A stretch of DNA of 64,000 nucleotides from assembly GCF_002575655.3 (NCBI RefSeq), contig NC_053040.3:155993148-156057147 (forward strand). The letters are read 5' to 3'. The notes beneath the pieces were generated by a model that worked only from the letters and a program-made list of their open reading frames with translations, had not been told where the DNA came from and made no database searches. The position numbers and the translations under genes are program-made. This DNA is from Aegilops tauschii subsp. strangulata (taxonomy: Eukaryota > Streptophyta > Magnoliopsida > Poales > Poaceae). Of this stretch, positions 51,912 through 64,000 are shown in pieces; positions within the stretch are counted from its first letter, which is position 1, and the number at the start of each line of letters is the position of its first letter.

Positions 51912-54900
51912 AATCACCCCCACTAAACAAGAATCTCGTCCCGAGATTCAAGACGTGTGGTAAGAAGACAGAGGGGACACAAAGGTAACACCATCTTCAT
52001 GATCCAGGTTGCACTTCATAAGAACGTTGATTCGATCATCATCTTTGTCTCGACGTCTTGCTCTGAGAACTCCATCCAACATGACAACGAGAGGAAAGGG
52101 AAAACTCTAGAAGAATCAATCTTCTCAAAGATCGAGCAACTCAGGATCAACTCATGGAGTGAGACATTGAAACATCTCTTGAGCTGACACACAAAACACA
52201 CATCAAGAGGGATGGAAGAAACAAATGATGGAGGTTCAATTTGGTAGGCAACAATTCCACGCTAAAGGAGGATGGTGCATGGTTTCAGAGTAGCGACGAG
52301 ATGAATTGCTATGATTCCATATCGGGGAACCTTAGGGAAGGCGACGCGTAGAATTATCCTTTGAAGTGGCAAAAAGAATTACTTTTAATTCAAAGATCAT
52401 AGAAACTCTTATACCAGCCTAAGGCAAATCACAATTGATCATTTGGAGGAGTCTGAGAGAATGACATACTCGGACTAGGGTGGATGATGTGGATTACCTT
52501 GTTGAAGACAACGCAATGAGTGACTTTTGCTTATCATCGGAAATGGATGGGACCCTTGGTAGGACCACTTTTGAAGATGATCCTGAACATCAATTACTGA
52601 GAAGGCTGCCCATGGGAAATTGGCACAATGGCGGTGCAAGCTGTGGACGAAATGCAAATGTTGGAATGTACCAACCATCAAATCTGCCTGAGATTCAGAT
52701 CTGGTTGGTAACGGGATATTTTAGACAGCATGTCTGGAAAAGAAAGTTTGCAACACAAATAGATGAGATGACGTTGCGAGATTCTCGGGAAATGAACTAT
52801 GATAGCAAGTTCCAAAACATGAGCTAGTTCTGCTACCCACATGTGAACATGATGTCCCAGACAAACATGACCACACAGTAGTCTTACAACAAAACGGTAC
52901 CGAGTTCAGGTGAGGAACCATCAACGAGGATATCGAAGTCCTTTCATAAGTCCGGATTAGCTCTTATGAAGGAACTCCTTCTCCTTGAACAAATCAGTCT
53001 GTGGCTTTGTGTACTAGAGATACATATGGAATGGAGGTAGCGAGCCTGTCAAACCATAGCATACTTCGCACATGCATGACTGACTTGGGATGGTACCAGA
53101 GGAAGCAAAAACAATCTTTCTCGAACTCACGGCGGTAACTTGCACCAAATGCACATGAATCAGAGAAAGTCACATTTTTCATCCAACATATGCTTCATTA
53201 ACTGGACATGAACATAATGCTTTTAGAAGTTTCCAACACTAGCTGGATGTTCAACACGAATCATGGAGGGGACAAAAATGTTGCTGATGGGCTCAACAAC
53301 AAGTCATCAAGATTTCCATGAAGATGGAATTCCACAACTATGTGAACAAGGCGATAGCATTGGTCAGAACAAAAGATATAATAGAGTATGCTCGAGGAAA
53401 ACCACGAGTAAGACAACATTACGAACATCGTTGGTTCTTATTTGATTTGAGGATAGCTCACACTCAAATCAAAGTTTTGATAATACAATAGGTCCAACAA
53501 CTGATTTACAGGGACCAATCGATGAAGATATTATCTTTCTTCAACACACACAAATATATCCCTTGAAATGAACTAAGCCAGGCAAGCTTTTATCTTCCAA
53601 CTCTCCAAGTTGTTGTTTGGCTTAACCAACTAGCTCAGGGGTATCTAACACGGATTCTTGGAGGGGGGGGGGGGGTTACAAGAAATCAACTTGATCACGA
53701 ACTCAACATAGCGGTCATGTGACAACATGGTAACACTTCCGAGAAGATATTCGGAAAATCACGAACCACCGATATGTTACTAAGCTCGAGAAAAATCTTC
53801 CTTTTTAGGGCAAGACAATGTGATCAAGAGAGTGATGGATTGACAAAATCCTACCTCATTGATCGAGGAGTGCACCAGGGAAAATGGACTAGGTCACACG
53901 ATAAATCTTAGGATGATGATTCATTAACCAACACACTAAGAATAAGATTATTGTCCATTAACTACCAAGCAACGGAGTTGCTAGGAGTAATGATTTCACA
54001 CATCACGGTTCACTTGTCAGCATTCCGGTTACAACCAACACGGAGACCGAGGGATGAATAATGATGGCGAGAAGTATCACTGTATCAAGAGTTCATAGGA
54101 GGTGGTGCAATTCCCATGACATTTCTGACATAAAGAGGCAACACTCCAAGGTAGAACAGAACAAAAGCTGGATTGGTATTTTGATCTGTGGAATACAACT
54201 GCTTTGACCCAATCCCAGAGATGGATGAGGTACTGGAGTTTGTTTCTCCTAGTCATTCCGGAATAGAATGGCTTGACGGACTACAAGAATAATAGGCATC
54301 GATGAGCGAATGCACGCATACTCTTGACTATCAATTGATAGACGAAGGTCAAAAAAAAACTAAAGAGGGACAACTCAAAGGAACATACGATTTTCTGAGT
54401 TGTGGGTGCATAGATTAGCATGTCGAACGAGTTCAACATATTTCTTCCAGATAACCCATGCAGAAAGGTAGGACTGGCAGAGTCACAAGTATAATGGAGA
54501 ACTCATCAAGCGCACTCTAGTTGTGATCTTTTGGTTCAAACGAATTTCTGTCAAGGATGGTTCATGGTATTTGGAAGAATGATATACCATGGACCTCGAG
54601 GACTATCACAAAGGTTACTAATATCCTAAAGGAATTAGCAAACACTATCAACATTAAGTAAGTTGGGTGAATCTCGGGTTCAAGAACCCAGGAATAGAAT
54701 ACCTACTAACTAAATAACATCACGAGATGCTTTCGAGAATGATGGCCAGAATCATCACACTGGGAACACAAAACATGGCTAGATTACTAGGTGATCCTCT
54801 AAGACACCTAGGACCATGATAATAGCTCCAACATATATGTTGAGGCAACAAAGTACCTCAACTCACCGATTAGTTTGGTTAAACTGGCCCAAAGAAACAT

Positions 54901-55350
54901 CGGGAAAGGAAAGAAGGGAGTTGCAAATGCATCAGACTATTTCGAAACCTGGGATGACTCGGACAACATAACAGTTGTAAATGCTCAAAAAGATTTGAGA
55001 CATCCTGCAAAATAGTAGCATGACAACTCAACATCACAATATCAAGGTTCTGAGGCTAGCTATGAACATACAGAAGTAGTAGAAACAGAACTGAGACTTG
55101 AATCCATCAATCTTATAAGTCTATGGATTAGTAACACGTGATCCTGATAGAAAGATGAGAAGCCTAGTTCTTAACCCCCGTAGAAGAGAAGAGGATGACT
55201 CGGATCAGAAGGACATAGGGTGAAGGAGTAATAAGAGCCATACGTTCCCTTCCACAATCAATTCCCTGATATAACTAAAGCATTTCTAGACTCGACTTCG
55301 ACCAATTTGGCTTTGTAATCCTATAGGTAGTCAGGCTCTGATACCAAAGC
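51912..55350 (-). mobile_element. LARD-type internal domain, unit 1, non-coding
   Basis: On the minus strand it runs from the primer site next to 55,350 to the polypurine tract GTGGGGGTGATTT next to 51,912. Over 3.4 kb no frame exceeds about 115 codons on either strand and none is recognisable, so the element must have used proteins supplied in trans. A run of 13 or so G lies near 53,667. The matching domain at 59,858-63,293 is nearly identical. Confidence 0.88.
55335..55346 (-). promoter_or_regulatory. Primer-binding site, LARD unit 1
   Basis: TGGTATCAGAGC on the minus strand, a few bases after the end of LTR 2. It is the classical complement of the 3' end of plant initiator methionyl tRNA, and is perfect in this copy. 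Confidence 0.92.
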
Positions 55351-58300
55351 TGTCAGGACCCCAATCCTAAGTCACACCGATCTAGCATGTAACACATCAT
55401 ATCACTTAGTGGCCTCACGCACGATACTCCCACGGGTGCCACCTTACCTGGCCCGGGACCGTTTGCGCCTTTTGGCTCACGTATATGATAGTGTCGCTAG
55501 CATCCATATGACAGAGAACCTGGGCCGGCATGACTAGTCGTAAACCCAAAGTGGCACTAACTTACAGGGACAGGCATACATGACGCAACAACGAACGTGT
55601 CGATCACCAACGTATGAACCCAAATCGTAGCAAGCTACAAGGACTTAAAGGAACAACGCGTGACATTTCGCCGAAGGGACAGACACAGGAACGAAGAAGG
55701 ACACATGCCGGCCAACCTAAGTGTTCCGGAGCAGTAGCAAGCTACCATGGCTCAGTGGAAGAACTAGGAGACATTTCCCCATAAGAGAGGCTACCAAGAA
55801 TAAACAACTAGGTTGTCGGATCCCACACATACCAAGCATTTCAAAATCATACACATAATATGCTCGATATGTGTAAATACAACATGGCATCACAAGAAAA
55901 CTCTACGACTCAAAGTATTTATTCAGAAGGCTCCGAAGAGTCAAATATTACAAACATGGGTCTGATGACCCAACATTCAAGTCATACAAGCAATAAGCAC
56001 ATGCGGAAGCTTAACTTGTCTGAGTACAGACAACTACAAATGAAAAAGGCTGAGAAGCCTGACTATCTACAAGACCCTGGCGAGGGCACAAGACCGTAGC
56101 TGAGGTAACAGGCTAAACGGTAAAGTGCACGCGGAAATACTAGTGAGACTGAAGTCTCTCTGCAAAAACATAAATTAAGCAAATGTGAGTACAGTTGTAC
56201 CCAGCAAGACTTACATCATAACTAACTACATATGCATCAGTATCAACAAAGGGATGGTGGGGTTTAACTGCAGCAAGCCAGCTTTGACTCAGTGGCTATC
56301 CTGAACTACGTCTGCAAGTAACTCTTTTGGGGTGGCGCACACAAGTCCACATATTCACCAAATCAATACACCACTATGGATCCGCTCCCGTCTCCCTACG
56401 AGAACGCCATCCATAGCACTTACGCTTATCTTGCGCATTTTAGAGTATCCACTTTCACTTGTCTATGAACCGTATAAGCAACCAAGTAGTCTTTTATCAC
56501 GGACGCGGCTATTCGAATAGATGATGTTAACCCTGCAAGCGTGTACTTCTTCACACACGCTCTCGCCACTTACCGCCATGTACACGTCATGTATCTCGGC
56601 AACCTTGAAGCGGAAGCCTGGCGAGGGTGTCGGCCACGACCTGACTAACCACACAAGTCCCTAGTCCATGTTTATCGCCTATTCAGGTTCCATCCATAGG
56701 GAGTTCGGCCGAGGTTTCCACTACGGCCCCGAACGATGTGTACAGGGTTCCCGGGTCACCAAACGGGCGACTCGGTACACCGGGCCACGTGCCTACCGCA
56801 TCACAGCCCACCCCTCAGGTCAGCGCTGCGCACGGCCTCCAGCATGCTACAAACACCAGAAACTACTTGCAACTCCTGGACATAGGACAGGAGCGGTTAA
56901 TAAGTTGAGAGAGTCAATTAAGGATCCCAATGTGTGGTAGTAGCTGATCTTAAATCACACATACAGATCTCAGTTCCTAAGGACGGTTCCAATGAAACAA
57001 CCCACCATGTACTCCCACATGGCCTCTCATCGATACCTTTACCAAATCATGTTCACACACTTAGCTGTCAACAGTAGGACATGTTCACACACCTCCAATT
57101 CATCCCCGATGAATCAGACCTGACTCAACACTAAGCAGTAGCAGGCATGATAACACGCATGAATGAGTAGGCACACCAGGGCTCAAACAACTCCTACTCA
57201 TGCTAGTGGGTTTCATCTATTTACTGTGGTAATGATAGGTCATGCAGAGGAAAGGGGTTCAACTACCGCAGCATGTAACAGATGAATCGTTGTTGTCCTA
57301 ATGCAATAAAAGAGAGCAGGAGCGAGAGTGTGGGATTGTATCAGAATGAACAAGGGGGGTTTTGCCTGCCTGGCACTTTTGAAGATAGTATAGTTCTTCA
57401 TCGGTGTCATCGATCATATCGTCGGAACGTCGTCTACTGAGAGGGGACAAACACCGGCAACAGAGAAAGAACACAAATCAATGCAATGCAACTATATGAT
57501 GGATGATCATGACATGGCAATATGATGTGATTTGAGCTAATGCAACTAGCAACCAGATTAAATGAAGTTGGTTTGAACCCAAGGTTCAAATTCAAACTCC
57601 ATATGTGGATATTCAAATGCCATTTATTTGTTTTTTCCTAAACAGAAGCCATAAGTTGTTCTAACATGCATGGAAAAGGTACAGATGGATAGATTGGATT
57701 TTTCTAATAATTTTTCATATATAAATTATTCCATTTAGAGTTATGGTTGAATTTATATGAATTTTTGAAGTTTAAACCAATTTCTGGAATTTCCTGGATT
57801 ATTTTTAATCCAGAAAACGATTAACTGCATCAGCATTGTGTAAGGATGATGTCAGCAGGTCAAAGGGGCTGGTCCAAGTCAAACCTGACAGTGGGCCCTG
57901 CGCGTCAGTGACACAGGGATTAAATTGGTTTAACTAAATTTAACTAAAGTTAGTTAAGGCGTGGGGCCCATATGTCAGTGACTAGGGAGGGTAGTTAGTG
58001 ACCTAATTAGTTTTAGCCTAATTTGACACGTCAGCCGGCCGGGGTTAGGCCGCCGGCGACCTCAACCACGGCGGAGGCACGCCGGAATCTCTGTTCTGGC
58101 GACCATTCGTCGCGCGGATGGATTCTACGGGACCCTGGGGATGCGCCCTGTCCAACGGTGCCACTGGTTGGTCGCATAGTCGCCGGAGCTAACGACGACG
58201 AGCACATACGCGGCGACGACATTGCTGGAGTTCGGGAGCTCTCGGCTCCGGCGGCTAAGCTAGCTAGGGGACGCGGTCGGCAACGGGGCAAGGGGGGTTT

Positions 58301-59857
58301 CGAATGGGGGCTCACCGCGAGTCTGTTGGGAAGGTCAGTGGGCTCGGGGGCTCTTGGGTCGAAGCCAAGCTTGAAAATATCAGATATCGGGTCCGTACAG
58401 GTTTGGCTTTGACATATCGGATGTCGGATATCGGGTGATATATCGGACGATATGTAGATATATCGGCGAACACGTGTCTAGTTTTTTTTCTTATTCTTGT
58501 TCAAAACATTTATTTTTATTTAAATAAAATGTATGATGTCAATGCTTTAACATAACACTTTTAGATTCCTAGTTTAGTAATTTGTTGATTAAGAAACTAT
58601 TAAGGAATGATTCACAAAATGCTTACTCTATGATTAAAAATAGTATGATATATATACATTTGTACGAAACATTGTGAATAAGTTTGATAATATATAATGC
58701 AGTTGTAAATGCACAATCTTATTTCACTACTATCCAATAAAGAATTGTTGTCATCTACAAATCGTTTTATATCGCTGGACATATCGGGCTGGATATCGGC
58801 CATATAATTCGATATTTCACTCCATATCGGATGATATGTTGGAAAATGATATTTGCAAAATGATATGTTATGTTTATATCGGTGGAGCCCCAAAAGTGAT
58901 ATATCGGCCCATATATCAGTCATATCGGCCTAGATTTAAAAGCTTGGTCGAAGCAGATCGATGGCGACGAACCACGACGGTCGAGGACGAAGACGACGAT
59001 GGTGGCGATGTTGTAGGGCGCTCGAGGATGCGTGGCTCGTCTGGGATGATGCAGACGACGAGGCAGAGCCGATGGTCACGGCGGTTGGTCGAGGGACGAG
59101 CGGTGAGCGCGGTGACAGTGAGCGGCGGCGACGGACGTGTTCGGGTCCGAGATGCGGAGCGATAGAGAGGCGGGGAACGGGGACGAGAGTGAGAAGGTGG
59201 GGCTTGGGATGTGCGTGGCGTTCCCAGCCAGCTCCAGGCGGTCGGCGGCAATCAGGAGGTGGCGCGCGCGTGTGCGCGCACGGCGGCCACACGCCCTCCT
59301 GCCTACTGGTAGGAGGTTGAAGACGGTGGCGGCTGCGGTGGGCTGGGCCAGCAGTAGTTGGGCCAGGTGGGCTGCCAGGTGAGCGCCAGGTAAGTCTGTT
59401 CCTTTCTCTCTCTCTCTTATTTGTTTCTATTTTCCAATTTCTGACATTTGTTTCTGATTTAATAAAAATACTAAATCAATTTGTTTTCTTCTGAGAATTT
59501 TTGTTGGGACTAGTTGGACTATTCCAAAACCCCTCACAAATTCTCCGAATTATTGGACACATATTAATATATAGCAAATATAAATCCAATGCAAATAGTT
59601 ATTGCATTAACTCCAAATGCCCACAATAAATATTCATGAGGTCCTAAAAATATGGGTTTGAATTTTACCTCTGGCCAATATTTTCAGAGAGAAACATGAA
59701 CATCTTCTTGGACCTAATTGAAGCAATTTTTATCTTGATCATTTCCAGAAATGATTTCTGAGGCTTTCACATGTCCCCATTTCAAATTCATTGAAATTTA
59801 AACATGATGCGCACATGACTAGCTAGTCTAGGTCATACCAGAACTAGTGATGTGACA
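55351..59857 (-). repeat. LARD-type LTR 2 (shared middle), with MITE insertion
   Basis: 4,507 bp including a 581-bp insertion at 58,366-58,946. Ends are TGTCACATCACTAGTTCTGG and GGATTGGGGTCCTGACA (minus strand). It is 5' LTR for the unit on its left and 3' LTR for the unit on its right. Confidence 0.92.
58358..58954. mobile_element. hAT-like MITE, 581 bp, with 8-bp target-site duplication
   Basis: GTCGAAGC is present at 58,358-58,365 and 58,947-58,954. The insert starts CAAGCTTGAAAATATCAG and ends GATTTAAAAGCTTG. LTR 1 has the empty site GTCAAAGC. An 8-bp duplication and short ends starting CA fit the hAT superfamily. The interior has no open frame of note and is filled with ATATCGG/CCGATAT words in both orientations, which may be subterminal transposase-binding sites. 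Confidence 0.85.
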
Positions 59858-62800
59858 ACTCACCCCCACTAAACAAGAATCTCGTCCCGAGATTCAAGAC
59901 GTGTGGTAAGAAGACAAAGGGGACATAAAGCTAACACAATCTTCACGATCCAGGTTGCACTTCATAAGAACGTTGATTCGATCACCATCTTTGTCTCGAC
60001 GTCTTGCTCTGAGAACTCCATCCAACATGACAACAAGAGGAAAGGGAAACTCTAGAAGAATCGATCTTCTCAAAGATCGAGCAACTCCGGATCAACTCAT
60101 GGAGTGAGACATGAAACATCTCTTGAGCTGACACACAAAACACACATCAAGAGGGATGGACGAAACAAATGATGGAGGTTCAATTTGGTAGGCAACAATT
60201 CCATGCTAAAGTAGGATCGTGCATGGTTTCAGAGTAGCAAGGATATGAATTGCTATGATTCCATATCGGGGCACCTTAGGGAAGGCGACACGTAGCATTA
60301 TTCTTTGAAGTGGCAAAAGAATTACTTTTAATTCAAAGATCATTGAAACTCTTTATACCAGCCTAAGGCAAATCACAATTGATCATTTGGAGGAGTCTGA
60401 GAGAATGACATACTCGGACTAGAGTGGATGATGTGGATTACCTTGTTTAAGACAACGCAATGAGTGATTTTTGCTTATCATCGGAAATGGATGGAACCCT
60501 TGGTAGGACCACTTTTGAAGATGATCCTGAACATCAATTACTGAGAAGGCAGCCCATGGGAAATTGGCACAATGGCGGTGCAAGCTGTGGACGAAATGCA
60601 AATGTTGGGAATGTACCAACCATCATATCTGCCTGAGATTTAGATCTGGTTGGTAACGGGATATTTCAGACAGCATGTCTGGAAAAGAAAGTTTGCAACA
60701 CAAATCGACGAGATGGCGTTGCGAGATTCTCGGGAAATGAACTATGATAGCAAGTTCCAAAACATGAGCTAGTTCTGTTACCCACATGTGAACATGATGT
60801 CCCAGACAAACATGACCACATAGTAGTCTTACAACAAAACGCTACCGAGTTCAGGTGAGGAACCATCAACGAGGATATCGAAGTCCTTTCATAAGTACGG
60901 ATTAGCTCTTATGAAGGAACTCCTTCTCCTTGAACAAATCAGTCAGTGGCTTTGTGTACTAGGAGATACATATGGAATGGAGGTAGCGAGCCTGTCAAAC
61001 CATAGCATACTTCGCACATGCATGACTGCCTTGGGATGGTACCAGAGGAAGCAAAAACAATCTTTCTAGAACTCACGGCGGTAACTTGCACCAAATGCAC
61101 ATGAATCAGAGAAAGTCACTTCTTTCATCCAACATATGCTTCATGAACGGGACATGAAGATAATGCTTTTAGAAGTTTCCAACACTAGCTGGATGTTCAA
61201 CATGAATCATGGAGGAGATAAAAATGTTGTTGATGGGCTCAACAACAAGTCATCAAGATTCCCATGAAGATGGAATTCCACAACTATGTGAACAAGGCGA
61301 TAGCATTGGTCAGAATAAAAGATATAATGGAGTATGCTCGAGGAAAACCACGAGTAAAACAACATTACGAACATCATTGGTTCTGATTTGATTTGAGGAT
61401 AGCCCACACTCAAATCAAAGTTTTGATAATACAATAGGTCCAACAACTGATCACAGGGACCAATCGATGAAGATATCATCTTTCTTCAACACACACAGAT
61501 ATATCCCCTGAAATGAACTAAGCTAGGCAAGCTTTTATCTTCCAACTCTCCAAGTTGTTGTTTGGCTTAACCAACTAGCTCAGGGGTATCCAACACGGAT
61601 TCTTGGAGAAGGGGTGGTTTACAAGAAACCAACTTGATCATGAACTCAACATAGCGGTCAGGTGACAACCTGGTAACACTTCTGAGAAGATATTCAGAAA
61701 ATCACGAACCACCGGTATGTTACTAAGCTCGAGAACAGACTTGCTTTTCAGGGCAAGACAATATGAACAAGAGAGTGATGGATTGACACAATCCTATCTC
61801 ATTGATCGAGGAGTGCACCAGGGAAAATGGACTAGGTCGCATGATAAATCTTAGGGTGATGATTCATTAACCAACACACTAAGAATAAGATTATTGTCCA
61901 TTAACTACCAAGCAACGGAGTTGCTAGGAGTATTGATTTCACACATCACAGTTCACTTGTCAGCATTCCGGTTACAACCAACACGGAGACCGAGGGATGA
62001 ATAATGATGGCTAGAAGTATCACTGTATCAAGAGTTCATAGGAGGTGGTGCAATTCCCATGACATTTCTGACATAAAGAGGCAACACTCCAAGGTAGAAC
62101 AGAACAAAAGCTGGATTGGCATTTTGATCTGCGGAATACAACTGCTTTGACCCAATCCCAGAGATGGACGAGGTACTGGAGTTTGTTTCTCCTAGTCATT
62201 CCGGAATAGAATGGCTTGACAGACCACAAGAATAATAGGCACCGATGAGCGAATGCACGCATACTCTTGACTATCAATTGGTAGACGAAGGTCAGAACAC
62301 AACTAAAGAGGGACAACTCAAAGGAACATACGATTTTCTGAGTTGTGGGTGCATAGATTAGCATGTTGAACGAGTTCAACATATTTCTTTCGGATAACCC
62401 ATGCAGAAAGGTAGGACTAGCAGAGTAACAAGTATAATGGAGAACTCATCAAGCGCACTCTAGTTGTGATCTTTTGGTTCAAACGAATTTCTGTCAAGGA
62501 TGGTTCATGGTATTTGGAAGAATGATATACCATGGACCTCGAGGACTATCACAAAGGTTACTAATATCCTAAAGGAACTAGCAAACACTATCAACATGAA
62601 GTAAGTAGGGTGAATCTCCGGTCCAAGAACCTAGGAATAGAATACCTACTAACTAAATAACATCATGAGATGCTTTCGAGAATGATGGCCAGAATCATCA
62701 CACTTGGAACACAAAACATGGCTAGATTACTAGGTGATCCTCTAAGACACCTAGGATCATAATAATAGCTCCAACATATATGTTGAGGCAACAGAGTACC

Positions 62801-63293
62801 TCAACTCACCGATTAGTGTGGTTAAACTGGCCGAAAGAAACATCGGGAACAGAAAGAAGGGAGTTGCAAATGTATCAGACTATTTCAAAACCTGGGATGA
62901 CTCGGACAGCATAACGGTTGTAAATGCTCAAAAAGATTTGAGACATCCTGCAAAATAGTGGCATGACAACTCAACATCACAATATCAAGGTTCTGAGGCT
63001 AGCTATGAACATACGGAAGTAGTAGAAACAGAACTAAGACTTGAATCCATCAATCTTATAAGTCTATGGATTAGTAACACGTGATCCTGATAGAAAGATG
63101 AGAAGCCTAGTTCTTAACCCCCGTAGAAGAGAAGAGGATGACTCGGATCAGAAGGACATAGGGTGAAGGAGTAAAAAGGGCCATACGTTCCCTTCCACAA
63201 TCAATTCCCTTATATAACTAAAGCATTTCTAGACTCAACTTCGACCAGTTTGGCTTGGTAATCCTACAGGCAGTCAGGCTCTCATACCAAAGC
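59858..63293 (-). mobile_element. LARD-type internal domain, unit 2, non-coding
   Basis: Homologous throughout to 51,912-55,350 with scattered substitutions and short indels (for example the G run near 53,667 is GAGAAGGGGTGG here). The polypurine tract AGTGGGGGTGAGT (minus strand) adjoins 59,858. No protein is supported. Confidence 0.88.
63278..63289 (-). promoter_or_regulatory. Primer-binding site, LARD unit 2, one mismatch
   Basis: TGGTATGAGAGC on the minus strand, one base different from the initiator-Met complement TGGTATCAGAGC found in unit 1. Confidence 0.85.
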
Positions 63294-64000
63294 TGTCAGG
63301 ACCCCAATCCTAAGTCACACCGATCTAGCATGTAACACATCATATCACTTTGCGGCCTCACGCACGGTACTCCCACGGGTGCCACATTACCTGGCCCGGG
63401 ACCGTTTGCGCCTTTTGGCTCACATATATGATAGTGTTGCTAGCATCCATATGACAGAGAACCTGGGCCGACATGACTAGTCGTAAACCCAAAGTGGCAC
63501 TAACTTACAGGGACAAGCATACATGACCCAGCAACGAACGTGTCGATCATCAACGTATGAACCCAAATCGTAGCAAGCTACAAGGACTTAAAGGAACAAC
63601 GCGTGACATTTCCCCGAAGGGACAGACACAGGAACGAAGAAGGACACATGCCGGCCAACCTAAGTGTTCCGGAGCAGTAGCAAGCTACCATGGCTCAGTG
63701 GAAGCACTAGGAGACATTTCCCCATAAGAGAGGCTACCAAGAATAAACAACTAGGTTGTCGGATCGCACACATACCAAGCATTTCAAAATCATACACATA
63801 ATATGCTCGATATGTGTAAATACAACATGGCATCACAACAAAACTCTATGACTCAAAGTATTTATTCAGAAGGCTCCGAAGAGTCAAATATTACAAACAT
63901 GGGTCTGATGACCCAGCATTCAAGTCATACAAGCAATAAGCACATGCGGAAGCTTAACTTGTCTGAGTACAGACAACTACAAATGAAAAAGGCCGAGAAG
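63294..64000 (-). repeat. LARD-type LTR 3, partial
   Basis: Starts (plus strand) TGTCAGGACCCCAATCC and matches 55,351-56,060 closely. It continues beyond the window. Confidence 0.92.

Larger units (their letters stand above)
47992..64000 (-). mobile_element. Tandem LARD-type element: LTR-internal-LTR-internal-LTR(partial)
   Basis: Three LTRs start (on the plus strand) at 47,992, 55,351 and 63,294, separated by two homologous internal regions of about 3.44 kb without coding capacity. LTRs of about 3.9 kb with a short non-coding internal domain and an initiator-Met primer site match the LARD class, whose barley prototype is Sukkula. The family name is inference from architecture. Periods are 7,359 and 7,943 bp, and the 584-bp difference is explained by one 581-bp insertion plus its 8-bp duplication, less a few small deletions. 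The right LTR leaves the window, so the outer target-site duplication cannot be tested. Confidence 0.88.

Noticed and set aside
1..64000. CRISPR arrays, bacterial operons, plastid or rRNA insertions
   Set aside because: The direct repeats lack spacer structure, and no bacterial-type gene, rRNA or organelle sequence was recognised. The window is typical plant nuclear repeat DNA.

Overview
This window looks like intergenic, heterochromatin-type DNA from a large grass genome, most probably a Triticeae species (wheat, Aegilops or barley group). The basis is its content: a very long non-coding LTR element of the LARD type, Tat-like Ty3/Gypsy elements nested in one another, several CACTA-like transposon ends, a Stowaway-like MITE and long tandem repeats. 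No ordinary intact host gene could be supported. The species call is inference from TE families, not from a marker gene.

Layout. 1-3.5 kb: the 3' part of a long LTR in plus orientation. 3.5-9.7 kb: a degenerate DNA-transposon-like unit on the minus strand with duplicated exons and a coiled-coil 3' exon. 9.8-12.1 kb: an array of about 500-bp tandem repeats in an A-B-A-B order. 12.4-16.9 kb: a plus-strand transposon gene with three copies of an intron-exon module leading into a B3-like DNA-binding domain, ending in 45-bp subterminal repeats and a CACTG-type terminus. 16.9-17.3 kb: a Werner/RNase D-like 3'-5' exonuclease gene cut off exactly at that terminus. 17.9-18.6 kb: a foldback element. 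19.6-24 kb: a low-confidence transcription-unit-like region with repeated modules, a poly(A) retroposon with a 14-bp target-site duplication, and a head-to-head inverted duplication of an unknown small gene. 24.2-27.94 kb: CACTA-like subterminal DNA and a terminus.

27.9-48.0 kb: an old Gypsy element (LTR end, degenerate gag and protease) split by a younger Gypsy. The younger insertion is a tandem structure, LTR-internal-LTR-internal-LTR (31,622-47,516), flanked by a perfect 5-bp GAACC duplication. The reading frame of the old element resumes across the insertion once one duplication copy is discounted. Each internal region has a gag remnant, protease, reverse transcriptase, RNase H and integrase, all broken, plus an antisense reading frame with an AT-hook-like motif and a B3-like domain behind its own TATA-like box. 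Defects shared by both units and defects private to one show that a single already defective parent was duplicated and then decayed. Every one of the seven private nonsense changes recorded is C-to-T (or G-to-A) at a CHG site.

48.0-64.0 kb: a second tandem structure of an unrelated family, in minus orientation: LTR-internal-LTR-internal-LTR(partial) of a LARD-type (Sukkula-like by architecture) element with an initiator-Met tRNA primer site, its middle LTR carrying a 581-bp hAT-like MITE with an 8-bp target-site duplication. So two adjacent, unrelated LTR families are both present as shared-LTR tandems within about 32 kb, which is the most striking property of the window.
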